Shown: positions 1-7,658, numbered from the stretch's first letter. The stretch: DNA of 22,039 nucleotides from an uncultured Gammaproteobacteria bacterium (GCA_937958785.1 CALGMY010000201.1:1-22039); one strand, 5' to 3'. The notes: a model not told the origin generated them from the sequence alone. Numbers and translations are program-made.

Positions 1-404
1 AGGTGCTGGACGACGACGACTTCGCGCTGCTCGGCGTGGGGTTCTCCTGGACCGTGTTCGATGCCGGCCGGACCCGCCAGCAGGCCAACGCCCTGCGCAG
101 TGCCAGCCGGGCTGCCGCCCGGGACCGGGACGACCTCGAATCCCGCGTCGCGCTCGAGGTGCGGCAGGCCTGGCTGGACCTCGGGGAGGCCGAGGCCCGG
201 GTCCGCCTGACCCGGGACGCCGTCGAGCAGGCCGACGAGAACCTGCGGGTCGGGCGCGAGCTCTACGGCGTGGGACTGGCCACCAACACGGTCGTGCTGG
301 ATGCGGAAGCCCTGCGGCTTGGCGCCGTGGGCAACCACGACACCGCGGTGCTCGACGCCATCCTCGGCAGCCTGCGCCTGCGCCGCACCATCGGCGAGCT
401 CTAG
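1..404 (+). CDS. TolC-family outer membrane efflux protein, C-terminal part (5' truncated by window edge)
   Basis: The reading frame is open from the window edge (first full codon at base 3) to a TAG at 402-404, so only about the last 134 residues are seen. The fragment has the look of the C-terminal half of a TolC/OEP protein: a strand ending in WTVFDAGRTRQQ (TolC-like proteins carry W-x-(L/I/V)-F-D-x-G-R here), then a long Ala/Arg/Glu-rich helix, then the 'Y..G' turn (ELYGVGLATNTVVLDAE) and a final helix. Such proteins form the trimeric outer-membrane channel of tripartite efflux or type I secretion systems; the partner pump would lie upstream, outside the window. It converges on the acylase gene, with 19 bases between the two stops and no clear terminator hairpin. 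Family assignment is fairly secure; substrate and exact subfamily cannot be judged. Confidence 0.8.
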   Translation, partial: VLDDDDFALLGVGFSWTVFDAGRTRQQANALRSASRAAARDRDDLESRVALEVRQAWLDLGEAEARVRLTRDAVEQADENLRVGRELYGVGLATNTVVLDAEALRLGAVGNHDTAVLDAILGSLRLRRTIGEL

Positions 405-423
405 GCGTTCCGCCGGCAACGGT

Positions 424-2817
424 TCAGGGCGCGAGCGTCAGTTCGCTCGCCCGGTGGGCGGCAATGGCCTCGTCGCTGAACCACCAGTAGCGCGGCTCCC
501 CGTTCAGCCAGGCGGGCGTCTGGTCCCTGAGGTGGGGGTCGAACTGGCGGCCGCTCGCGCCGCCCACCGTCACGGCCAGGATCCGGTCCGGGTCACCCAG
601 GTCGGCCACCATCCGCAGGGACGCGATGCTGGTGGCGGCGTAGGGCCTGTCGAACCGGAACGTGGCCCGGTTCAGCGTCTCGCCGGAGCCTTCCTTCGGG
701 TGGGTGCCGCCGCCCAGGATGCCGGCCGCGGCCTTGCCGGGTACCAGGGGGCTGAAGAAGGTGATGGTATGGACCTGGCCCCATTGCCAGCCGGCCGGAT
801 CAGGGCCAAGCACGGGTCCGAGCTCGGCCAGGGCGTCCAGGGCAGCCCGATGGAAGAGGTCATCCCGGGTCTCCCTGGCCGGCGTCCGCTGGTCATCGAA
901 CCACGCTCCGGCCGGATCCTCGAGCAGCAGCGCGAGCCGCTCGTGCCACAGGTAGTAACTGCCGAGGTAGTGGTCGGTCAGTTCCGGTCCCAGCTCGTCC
1001 TCGAAGACCCGCCGGGCGAAGTGCCGGTAGACGGACTGGAAGAGGGCCGGGGCTGCCGCGCCCGGCTGGTCCATGAAATCCCAGGCCGCGAGCAGCTCGC
1101 CGGCCTGCCGGGTGTCGGCATGGGCCGTCAGGGCCGCGCTCATCAGCGGCGCGATCCTGGCCGCCATCAGGTTCTTCGTGTCGCGCATGAACGCCCAGTG
1201 ATCCTCGGGCGCGAACACGGGCTTGCTCTCGAGGAGTTCCATGAGCCGCCGGTAACGCCATGACGCCGCGAAGTAGGTGGAGTAGGGCAGTGCGAATTCC
1301 CGGGGCACGGTCCGGTGATTGGCATTGCCGAGCCAGCCCCGGTCGGGATTGACCTGGCCAGGCATGTCAGCGGCCGGGATGAACCCGTCCCAGGCGTCCA
1401 CCCCGTCGACGACCGGCACCGGGCGGGACCCGTCGCCCCGGCGGCGCACGGGTACCCGGCCTCCAGCCACCTGCGCGATGTTGCCGGCGGTGTCGGCGAT
1501 GGCGTAGTGAAACGGTGACGTGGCGGTCGCGATGGCCTGGCGGGCCGCCGCCACATCCCGCGCCGTGAAGAGGGCAAAGGCCCCCGTGTCCGCCTGCATG
1601 GCCTCCGTGGCGCTCCAGCGCAGGGCGAGGAGCTTGCCCGAGGCGACCCCCATGCCGTGGTCGGAGATCACCGGCCCCCGGTGGGTGAGGCGGATGCGCA
1701 GGGGGACTTCCCGGAACTCGCTGCCGCCCGGCCGCGTGCGCACCCGCACCGTCTCCTCGATGATCTCGAAGGGGTAGGAACGGTCGCCTTCCAGGTAATG
1801 TCCGGGCCTCACCGGGTCCTCGGTCTCGACGAACAGGTCCACCACGTCGGAATACGCGTTGGTGATGCCCCAGGCCAGGTGGGAGGTCCGGCCGACGCCG
1901 ATCCCGGGGATGCCGGGACCTGCCGCACCCACGGCCCGGAAATCCGGCGTGATCAGGCCGACCGGGTGCCAGATGCCCGGCAGGGTACGCGCGTCCAGAT
2001 GGGGGTCGTTCACGACCACCGGCTGGCCGCTCATCGAGCGGCGGCCGCTCACCACCCACTGGTTGCTGCCGAGTTCCAGCGGCTCCTGGCCGGCGGTCAG
2101 CCAGTCGGCACCGGCCCGGAGCCCCAATGGGGCTGCCGCGGCGGCGATGGCCGGGCCGGGGTCGAGTCCCGCGCTGCCACCGTCGTCCGGGTTGATGCTG
2201 ACCTGGGCCAGGCTTGCCGCCCGTTCCGCCCCGAGCCGGTCCACCAGCTCCTGGGCGATGAGTTCCGCCTTGTGATTGACCGAGCTCTGCCAGTTCAGGA
2301 ACAGCTGCAGGGTCATCACGTCCGCGAGGGTCCAGGGCTGGGGTGTCATGCCAAGCAGGCCGAAGCCGAACTGCTGCTCGTGGCCCTGGCTGGCGATGTA
2401 GGCGTTGACGCCCTCGAGGTAGAGCTCATAGAAGCGCCGGTCGGCCGGCGCCAGCATGGCCGCCTGCCGGCGACCGTGGCGAGCGGTGCCCACGAGCCGC
2501 AGCTCGATGTCGGCGGCCAGGGCCGACTCGCCCACCAGCTCGGCCAGCCGCCCGCTCGACAGGTAACGCTCGAATTCCAGCTGGAAGCCCCGGTCCTGGG
2601 CGGTCACCCACCCCTGGGCGCGGATGACATCGTCCAGGGATTCGGCATGGAGGTACGGAATGCCCTGCTCGTCCCGGATCACGCGCACCGGCGCCGACAG
2701 GCCGGCCAGCCGGACCGTCCCGTCCCGCTGGTACCGGTCGACGACCCGGGTGTAGAGCACCAGTCCCACGATCGCGAGGGCGACCAGCCAGAGCACGCCG
2801 ACGAAGATCCTGCGCAT
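424..2817 (-). CDS. Penicillin acylase-family Ntn hydrolase (penicillin amidase S45), membrane-anchored
   Basis: 797 residues, the usual size of S45 precursors. Residues 4-22 form one hydrophobic segment, read as a signal anchor or signal peptide exporting the enzyme to the periplasm. The self-processing site is visible as LG-SNQWVVSG: Ser251 would become the N-terminal nucleophile of the beta chain after cleavage, with a linker peptide of roughly 225-250 removed. Other family marks are NDPHL (270-274), WGITNAYSDVVDLFVE (about 316-331, with acidic residues of the calcium site) and GNANHRTV (497-504, holding the expected oxyanion Asn and Arg). The family hydrolyses amide bonds of beta-lactams, N-acyl-homoserine lactones or other acylated compounds; the substrate here cannot be told from sequence. 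The ATG lies 4 bases after the dinB stop with a weak Shine-Dalgarno, suggesting co-transcription and perhaps coupling. Confidence 0.9.
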   Translation of the reverse strand: MRRIFVGVLWLVALAIVGLVLYTRVVDRYQRDGTVRLAGLSAPVRVIRDEQGIPYLHAESLDDVIRAQGWVTAQDRGFQLEFERYLSSGRLAELVGESALAADIELRLVGTARHGRRQAAMLAPADRRFYELYLEGVNAYIASQGHEQQFGFGLLGMTPQPWTLADVMTLQLFLNWQSSVNHKAELIAQELVDRLGAERAASLAQVSINPDDGGSAGLDPGPAIAAAAAPLGLRAGADWLTAGQEPLELGSNQWVVSGRRSMSGQPVVVNDPHLDARTLPGIWHPVGLITPDFRAVGAAGPGIPGIGVGRTSHLAWGITNAYSDVVDLFVETEDPVRPGHYLEGDRSYPFEIIEETVRVRTRPGGSEFREVPLRIRLTHRGPVISDHGMGVASGKLLALRWSATEAMQADTGAFALFTARDVAAARQAIATATSPFHYAIADTAGNIAQVAGGRVPVRRRGDGSRPVPVVDGVDAWDGFIPAADMPGQVNPDRGWLGNANHRTVPREFALPYSTYFAASWRYRRLMELLESKPVFAPEDHWAFMRDTKNLMAARIAPLMSAALTAHADTRQAGELLAAWDFMDQPGAAAPALFQSVYRHFARRVFEDELGPELTDHYLGSYYLWHERLALLLEDPAGAWFDDQRTPARETRDDLFHRAALDALAELGPVLGPDPAGWQWGQVHTITFFSPLVPGKAAAGILGGGTHPKEGSGETLNRATFRFDRPYAATSIASLRMVADLGDPDRILAVTVGGASGRQFDPHLRDQTPAWLNGEPRYWWFSDEAIAAHRASELTLAP

Positions 2818-2821
2818 GCGT

Positions 2822-3904
2822 CTAGCCTAGCGCCTGGGCATCTGCCGCGTCAGTGGCCGCCGCGCTGGCGACGAGACCGTGGGTGCCGACGCCGAGCAGG
2901 CGCACGGCCCGCACGCCGGCCTCGGTGCGTCCCAGCAGCAGCCGGGCCCGTTCCGCAATGTCGGCAGCCTCCGCCGTCGGGCGGTCAGCCGTGTGCCGGC
3001 GGGTAACCGTGGTGAAGTCCGCGTACCGGACCTTGACCGTGACCGTGCGGGCCCGCAGGGACTTGCCCTGGAGCGCGGCGGCCACCCGGTCGGCCAGCCG
3101 CCCGACTTCCGCCTGCATCGTGGGCACGTCCCGGAGATCCCTGGGGTAGGTCGTCTCGGTGGACACCGACTTCCAGGGCCGGTCCGGGGTCACGGGCCGC
3201 GGGTCGTCGCCGACCGCGAGCCGCTGGAGCCAGCCGGCCAGGCTGCCGACGGTCGCCACCAGCAGGGCCGGGTCCGCGGTACGCACCTCCACCAGGCGCC
3301 GGATGCCGATGCCCCGCAACTTCCCGGCGGTGACCGGGCCGACGCCCCACAGGGCCTCCACCGGCAGCCGCTGCAGGAACCCCTCGACCCGCCCGGGCGA
3401 CACCACCGTGAGGCCGTCGGGCTTCCGCCATCCCGAGGCGATCTTGGCCAGGAACTTGTTCGGGGCGACGCCGGCCGACGCCGTGAGGCCCGTGTCGGCG
3501 CGGATCCGGTGCTTCAGCTCCCGGGCCACCTCCGTGGCGTAGGGCAGGCCCCAGAGGTTCTCCGTCACGTCCAGGTAGGCCTCGTCCAGTGACAGGGGTT
3601 CCACCAGCGGGGTGGCTGACCGGAGGATGTCCATCACCCGCCGGGACGCCTCCCGGTACCGGGCAAAGTCCGGCCGGACCACCTTGAGATCCGGGCACTG
3701 CCGCAGGGCCCGGGCCATGGGCATGGCCGAGCGCACCCCGAAAGCCCGCGCCTCGTAGCTCGCGGCCGCCACCACGCCCCGGGATTCGGGGGGGCCCCCC
3801 ACGGCCACGGGCCGGCCCCGCAGCGCCGGATCGTCCCGCTGCTCCACCGACGCATAGAACGCGTCCATGTCCAGGTGGATGATGCGGCGCCCGGATTGCG
3901 GCAT
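2822..3904 (-). CDS. dinB: DNA polymerase IV (Y-family translesion polymerase)
   Basis: 360 residues from the chosen ATG (3902-3904), close to the 351 of E. coli Pol IV. The N-terminus reads IIHLDMDAFYASVEQRD: Asp12 is the first metal ligand and Tyr17 sits at the steric-gate position. SLDEAYLDVTE (105-115) carries the second catalytic pair Asp107-Glu108. ASAGVAPNKFLAKIAS (142-157) and the helix-hairpin-helix-like WGVGPVTAGKLRGIGI (186-201) follow, then the little-finger domain with SVSTETTYPRDL. The frame stays open upstream to 4015, but the added 37 residues resemble nothing in the family, so M38 of that frame was taken as the start. The protein ends in AQALG and I see no clear C-terminal beta-clamp motif. 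No LexA-like palindrome is evident upstream. It is the first gene of a minus-strand unit with the acylase. Confidence 0.93.
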   Translation of the reverse strand: MPQSGRRIIHLDMDAFYASVEQRDDPALRGRPVAVGGPPESRGVVAAASYEARAFGVRSAMPMARALRQCPDLKVVRPDFARYREASRRVMDILRSATPLVEPLSLDEAYLDVTENLWGLPYATEVARELKHRIRADTGLTASAGVAPNKFLAKIASGWRKPDGLTVVSPGRVEGFLQRLPVEALWGVGPVTAGKLRGIGIRRLVEVRTADPALLVATVGSLAGWLQRLAVGDDPRPVTPDRPWKSVSTETTYPRDLRDVPTMQAEVGRLADRVAAALQGKSLRARTVTVKVRYADFTTVTRRHTADRPTAEAADIAERARLLLGRTEAGVRAVRLLGVGTHGLVASAAATDAADAQALG

Positions 3905-3941
3905 GCCGCGCACGATACCGAACCGGGCCCGGCCGGTGGGA

Positions 3942-3959
3942 TTTGCGCAGTTTGCGCAC
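3942..3959. repeat. Two tandem 9-base units TTTGCGCA(G/C)
   Basis: TTTGCGCAG at 3942-3950 is followed directly by TTTGCGCAC at 3951-3959, about 40 bases upstream of the dinB start (on the minus strand, TGCGCAAA twice). It could be a binding site for dinB control or chance; nothing else supports a role. Confidence 0.35.
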
Positions 3960-4128
3960 GGCGGCCTGCATCGTCCCCCTCCGCGCGCCGTGGCCGCGCC
4001 CACGTCGCATCGCACACCGCGCCGAGAAAGCGCTGCTAAGCCGATGATTTATTCCCCGCGCTGCGACGGGTTTCGGGCCCGGACCCCGGATTGCCACCCA
4101 CCGGTGGCGCGATTCAGCCGCCGTTTTG

Positions 4129-4157
4129 TTGACGCTCGAACAGGTGAAACCTATAGT
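4129..4157 (+). promoter_or_regulatory. Sigma70-type promoter of the dcw cluster (PmraZ)
   Basis: A -35 hexamer TTGACG (4129-4134) and a -10 hexamer TATAGT (4152-4157) are separated by exactly 17 bases. These are near-consensus and stand out in this GC-rich sequence. Transcription would start near 4163-4165, giving a leader of about 45 bases before the mraZ ATG. It is the only strong promoter I see for the plus-strand genes up to the end of ftsZ. Confidence 0.85.
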
Positions 4158-4163
4158 GTCGCG

Positions 4164-4195
4164 AAGTGGCGCGTAGTGGGAGAACGTGGGCTGAA
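4164..4195 (+). promoter_or_regulatory. MraZ operator: three GTGG boxes with 10-base period
   Basis: TGGCG (4167-4171), TGGGA (4177-4181) and TGGGC (4187-4191) start exactly 10 bases apart, one helical turn, and each is preceded by G. E. coli MraZ is known to bind TGGGN direct repeats separated by 5 bases in front of its own gene, and the layout here is the same, with the first box degenerate. The boxes lie just downstream of the -10 hexamer, covering roughly +1 to +28, which fits repression by the mraZ product encoded immediately downstream. Confidence 0.8.
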
Positions 4196-4209
4196 AGGCC
4201 CGTAACACC

Positions 4210-4665
4210 ATGTTTCGGGGGGCAACCCAGATCACCCTGGACGCCAAGGGTCGGCTGGCCATTCCGGCACGTTACCGGGACCGGCTGGCGTCCCGGTGCA
4301 GTGGCCAGATGATCTGCACGGTCGACCAGGACCACTGCCTGCTCCTCTATCCGCTGCCCGACTGGGAAGAAATCGAGCGCAAGGTGATGCGCCTGTCCAG
4401 CTTCAACCCGGGCACCCGGCGGCTGCAGCGCCTGATGGTCGGTCATGCCAGCGAACTTGAGATCGATGGCAGCGGCCGGGTGTTGATCCCGCGGGAGCTC
4501 CGGGAGTTCGCGGCTCTCGAGCGCGACGTGATGCTGGTCGGCCAGGGCAACAAGTTCGAGATCTGGGCAGCGAAGGACTGGGCCGAACGGCGCGAATCGT
4601 GGCTGAACAGTGCGGAAGGTGGCGGGCTCAGCCTGCCGGCTGAACTCGAGTCGCTGTCGCTCTAG
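4210..4665 (+). CDS. mraZ: Transcriptional regulator MraZ
   Basis: 151 residues (E. coli MraZ has 152). Two tandem AbrB/SpoVT-type half domains are visible, each with the DxxGR motif: DAKGRLAIPARYR at residues 11-23 and DGSGRVLIPRELR at 86-98. The N-terminal MFRG and the C-terminal helical tail also fit the family. MraZ forms ring-shaped oligomers and binds direct repeats at its own promoter; the boxes at 4167-4191 are the expected target, so this gene probably autoregulates the whole cluster. The ATG follows GAAAGG (4193-4198) with a rather long 11-base spacing. It is the first gene of the cluster and is separated from rsmH by 64 bases. Confidence 0.96.
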   Translation: MFRGATQITLDAKGRLAIPARYRDRLASRCSGQMICTVDQDHCLLLYPLPDWEEIERKVMRLSSFNPGTRRLQRLMVGHASELEIDGSGRVLIPRELREFAALERDVMLVGQGNKFEIWAAKDWAERRESWLNSAEGGGLSLPAELESLSL

Positions 4666-4729
4666 CCAGGGGCACGACGCCGAGAACGTTTAACAAACGC
4701 GTCCTCCATGAAAGGCGCGGGGTGTTGGG
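4666..4729 (+). other. mraZ-rsmH intergenic spacer
   Basis: 64 bases, one of only two gaps in the cluster. It contains a small inverted repeat CGTTT-AAC-AAACG (4687-4699) that is too weak to be a terminator, a pyrimidine stretch TCCTCC (4702-4707) that resembles an anti-Shine-Dalgarno, and GGGG (4719-4722) 7 bases before the rsmH GTG, its probable ribosome site. I see no promoter. Confidence 0.6.
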
Positions 4730-5656
4730 GTGGTTCCACATGTACCTGTCCTCGAGGACGAGGTGCTCCATTTTCTGGCCATTCGGCCCGATGGCATCTA
4801 TGTGGATGGCACCTTCGGCCGCGGCGGACACTCGCGCGCCATCCTCGCCCGGCTGGGACGCTCGGGCCGGCTCCTCGCCCTCGACCGGGATCCCGCCGCG
4901 CTCGCGGCCGGCCGTGGCCTCGAGCAGCAGGATGCCCGGTTCACGATCGTCCAGCAGGCATTCTCCGGCCTCGGTGACCTGCTCCGGGCGCGGGGACTCG
5001 CCGGCCAGGTTGCCGGCATCCTGCTCGACATCGGCGTGTCGTCGCCCCAGCTCGAGGACCCCGCGCGCGGCTTCGGCTTCCGCGTCGATGGTCCCCTCGA
5101 CATGCGCATGGACCCGGGCAGCGGCGTCTCCGCGGCCGACTGGCTCAATGCGGCGGACGAGGCGGACATCGCCCGGGTGCTCTGGCAGTACGGCGAGGAG
5201 CGGGCGTCCCGTCGCATCGCCCGGGCCATCGTCGCCGCGCGGGCCACTGCGCCGGTCCGCACCACCCGTGAGCTGGCGGACCTCATCGCGAGCGTCCTCC
5301 GGGGCGAGCCGGGCCGCCACCCCGCCACGCGCAGCTTCCAGGCCATCCGCATCCACATCAACCGGGAACTGGACGAGCTCACCACCGCGCTCGAGGCCGC
5401 CCGGGCGGCCCTCGCCCCGGGCGGACGCCTGTGCGTCATCAGCTTCCATTCCCTGGAGGACCGCATCGTGAAGCGCTTCCTCCGCGACCATTCCCGGGTC
5501 GACCCCGCCCTGCGGGACCTGCCCGTGGTGCCGGCCTCCGCCGAGCCCGACCTCCGGCTGCTCACGAGCCGGGGCGTCCGGGCGGGCGAGGCCGAGCTGG
5601 CCCGCAACCCCCGGGCGCGCAGTGCGGTGCTCCGGGCCGCGGAGAAGCGCCAGTGA
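4730..5656 (+). CDS. rsmH: 16S rRNA (cytosine(1402)-N(4))-methyltransferase RsmH
   Basis: 308 residues (E. coli RsmH 313). It uses S-adenosylmethionine to methylate N4 of C1402 in the ribosomal P site. The family start HVPVLEDEVL is followed by the SAM-binding motif YVDGTFGRGGHSRAIL (24-39), the LLDIGVSSPQL segment (98-108), the RGFGFRVDGPLDMRMD loop (113-128) and the C-terminal ISFHSLEDRIVKRF. The start is GTG at 4730, because no in-frame start lies closer to the family N-terminus; an ATG at 4708 is in another frame. Its last bases GTGA give the ftsL start. Formerly mraW; it is a standard second gene of the dcw cluster. Confidence 0.96.
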   Translation: MVPHVPVLEDEVLHFLAIRPDGIYVDGTFGRGGHSRAILARLGRSGRLLALDRDPAALAAGRGLEQQDARFTIVQQAFSGLGDLLRARGLAGQVAGILLDIGVSSPQLEDPARGFGFRVDGPLDMRMDPGSGVSAADWLNAADEADIARVLWQYGEERASRRIARAIVAARATAPVRTTRELADLIASVLRGEPGRHPATRSFQAIRIHINRELDELTTALEAARAALAPGGRLCVISFHSLEDRIVKRFLRDHSRVDPALRDLPVVPASAEPDLRLLTSRGVRAGEAELARNPRARSAVLRAAEKRQ

Positions 5657-5931
5657 CGCCCGCCCAGCGGTCCCGCGCCATCTTTGCAGCCCTGGCCTGT
5701 GCCGTGCTGGTCTCGGCACTGGCGGGCGTCTATGCCAAGCACAAGTCCCGCAAGCTCTTCGTCGAGCTCCAGGGCCTCGTGGTGGAGCGGGACCGCCTCG
5801 AGATGGACTGGGGTCGGCTGCAGATCGAGCAGAGCACCCAGGGCAACCACGCCCGGGTGGAGCGGCTGGCGCGCGAGCAGCTCGACATGCGTGCCCCGAC
5901 GCGCGAAGACGTGAAGCTGGTGGCCCGGTGA
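5653..5931 (+). CDS. ftsL: Cell division protein FtsL
   Basis: 92 residues with the FtsL layout: short cytoplasmic N-terminus (1-8), one membrane helix (about 9-27, IFAALACAVLVSALAGVY), then a periplasmic leucine-zipper-like coiled coil (about 33-80) ending in ARVERLAREQLDMRAPT, which is typical of the family. FtsL pairs with FtsB and FtsQ and activates FtsW-FtsI at the septum. The start is GTG at 5653, overlapping the rsmH stop as GTGA and preceded by GGAG (5641-5644) at 8 bases. The same frame is open far upstream inside rsmH, but that part is not FtsL-like. Small and weakly conserved, it is identified by topology, motif and position between rsmH and ftsI. Confidence 0.92.
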   Translation: MTPAQRSRAIFAALACAVLVSALAGVYAKHKSRKLFVELQGLVVERDRLEMDWGRLQIEQSTQGNHARVERLAREQLDMRAPTREDVKLVAR

Positions 5932-7658
5932 GCGCCGCAGACCGGGCCCGGCCCGCCTACCAGAGCTTCGTCTGGCGCCTCTGGATCGTCGTGGCGGTGC
6001 TGGTGCTCGCGGGCACCGGCCTCGTCGCCCGTGCCGTACACCTGCAGGTGTTCAATACCGACTTCCTGAACGGCCAGGCCGCGGCGCGCCACCTGCGTGT
6101 CGCCACCCTGTCGGCGACGCGCGGGGTCATCAAGGACCGCAACGGCGAGCCGCTGGCCGTCAGCACGCCGGTTGACAGCGTCTGGGTGAATCCCTCCCAG
6201 GTGCTGGAGGCGCCCGAGCGCATCCGGGAACTGGCGGGTGCCCTCAAGCTGGATGCCGGCGAGCTCACCGCCCGCCTGTCACGGAACGTGCGCAAGGAGT
6301 TCTATTACCTGCGGCGCCACATGAACCCGGCTGCCGCCGCCCGTATCGAGGCGCTGGACATCCCCGGCGTGCACCTGCTGCGCGAGTACCGGCGCTACTA
6401 CCCGGCCGGGGAAGTCACCGGCCACCTGCTGGGTTTCACCAACATCGATGACAAGGGCCAGGAGGGGCTCGAATACGCCTTCGACAACTGGCTGCGGGGC
6501 GTGCCGGGCAAGAAGAAGGTGCTGCGGGATCGCCTCGGCCGCATCGTCGAGGACGTGGAGAGCATCGAGCCGCCGAGCCCCGGCCGGGACCTGGTCGCCG
6601 CCATCGACCTCCGGATCCAGTACCTGGCCTACCGGGAGCTGAAGGCCGCGGTCCAGCGCCACGGTGCCGTCTCCGGCTCCGCCATCGTGCTCGACGTGAC
6701 GACCGGGGAGGTCCTCGCCGACGTCAACCAGCCCACCTTCAACCCGAACGACCGCAGCCAGATCAAGCCGGCCAACTTCCGCAACCGGGCGATCACCGAC
6801 ATCCTGGAGCCCGGCTCGACCTTCAAGCCGCTGATCGTCGCGGCGGCCCTGGAGAGCGGCCGCTTCAGCCCCCGCAGTCGCATCGACACCAACCCGGGCT
6901 TCGTGCGGGTCGGCAACAAGACGATCGAGGACAAGCACAACTACGGCGAGATGGACCTCGCCACGCTGCTGGCCAAGTCCAGCAACGTGGGCGCCGTGCA
7001 GGTGTCGATGAAGCTCGACAAGGAGATGCTCTGGAACACCCTGAGCCGCTTCGGCGCCGGCCGGCTCACGGCCAGCGGCTATCCCGGCGAGTCCGCCGGC
7101 ACGCTGCCGCCGTACCAGGGCTGGCGCCCGATCGGCCAGGCGACCATGTCCTACGGCTACGGCCTCTCGATGACGCCGCTGCAGCTTGCCCAGGCCTACG
7201 GCGCCCTCGCGGCCGAGGGGCTGTCCCGGCCAATTTCCCTGGTCCGGGTGGACAAGCCGCCGATCGCCCGCCGGGTGGTTGCGCCGGAGACGGCCCGCAA
7301 CGTGGTGGCGATGCTCGAGCAGGTGGTGACCGCCGAGGGCACGGGCATCAAGGCCAGCGTCACGGGTTATCGCGTCGCCGGCAAGACGGGGACGGCCCGC
7401 AAGGTGGCTGCCGGGGGTTACGCCCAGGACCGGCACACGGCGGTGTTCGCCGGCATGGTCCCCGCGACGGCACCCCGCCTCGTCATCGTCGTCGTGGTGG
7501 ACGAGCCGAAGGGCGCCGCCTACTACGGCGGCGACGTGGCGGCACCGGTCTTCTCGGCGGTCGCGGCGGGCGCGCTGCGCATCCTGGCCGTCCCGCCCGA
7601 CAATGTGGCGGCACCCGATGAGCGGCCGCTGACCAAGCTGGCTGCCCGGCTGCCATGA
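5928..7658 (+). CDS. ftsI: Septal peptidoglycan transpeptidase FtsI (PBP3)
   Basis: 576 residues (E. coli 588). One membrane helix (about 17-36) anchors a periplasmic class B penicillin-binding protein. The pedestal domain begins with TRGVIKDRNGEPLAVS (64-79). The transpeptidase domain has all three active-site motifs: STFK with nucleophile Ser297, SSN at 351-353 and KTGTARK at 486-492. It cross-links septal peptidoglycan made by FtsW and is a beta-lactam target. The start is GTG at 5928, overlapping the ftsL stop as GTGA; it gives the expected short cytoplasmic tail before the helix. The longer open frame upstream runs through ftsL and was rejected. The 3' end overlaps murE as ATGA. Confidence 0.97.
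   Translation: MSAADRARPAYQSFVWRLWIVVAVLVLAGTGLVARAVHLQVFNTDFLNGQAAARHLRVATLSATRGVIKDRNGEPLAVSTPVDSVWVNPSQVLEAPERIRELAGALKLDAGELTARLSRNVRKEFYYLRRHMNPAAAARIEALDIPGVHLLREYRRYYPAGEVTGHLLGFTNIDDKGQEGLEYAFDNWLRGVPGKKKVLRDRLGRIVEDVESIEPPSPGRDLVAAIDLRIQYLAYRELKAAVQRHGAVSGSAIVLDVTTGEVLADVNQPTFNPNDRSQIKPANFRNRAITDILEPGSTFKPLIVAAALESGRFSPRSRIDTNPGFVRVGNKTIEDKHNYGEMDLATLLAKSSNVGAVQVSMKLDKEMLWNTLSRFGAGRLTASGYPGESAGTLPPYQGWRPIGQATMSYGYGLSMTPLQLAQAYGALAAEGLSRPISLVRVDKPPIARRVVAPETARNVVAMLEQVVTAEGTGIKASVTGYRVAGKTGTARKVAAGGYAQDRHTAVFAGMVPATAPRLVIVVVVDEPKGAAYYGGDVAAPVFSAVAAGALRILAVPPDNVAAPDERPLTKLAARLP

Larger units (their letters stand above)
3905..4209. other. Divergent intergenic region between dinB and mraZ
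   Basis: 305 bases without a credible gene. The right part holds the mraZ promoter (4129-4157) and MraZ boxes (4167-4191). About 22 bases upstream of the -35 hexamer is a 10-base perfect palindrome CCACCGGTGG (4098-4107). Nearer dinB is a 9-base tandem repeat (3942-3959). I looked for a minus-strand promoter for dinB and saw only an AT-rich stretch around 4045-4052 without a good -35 partner. Short open frames here are out of frame with known proteins and look like high-GC noise. Confidence 0.75.

Noticed and set aside
1657..3006. 449-residue plus-strand frame opposite the acylase and the dinB end
   Set aside because: It spans two real minus-strand genes, has biased composition and no recognisable domain; antisense shadow.
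3905..4015. N-terminal extension of 37 residues on DinB
   Set aside because: The extension is Cys/Arg/Gly-rich and unlike any Pol IV; the family N-terminus fits the ATG at 3904.
3867..4205. 112-residue plus-strand frame across the dinB-mraZ intergenic region
   Set aside because: It covers the promoter and operator, lacks a ribosome site and has noise-like composition.
4687..4699. Inverted repeat CGTTT-AAC-AAACG after mraZ as a terminator
   Set aside because: Five A-T-rich pairs with a 3-base loop and no T-run; too weak, and the cluster downstream would lose its only strong promoter.
4708..4977. ATG-initiated frame 22 bases upstream of the rsmH GTG
   Set aside because: Out of frame with RsmH, no good ribosome site, Arg/Pro-rich translation; RsmH itself begins correctly at the GTG.
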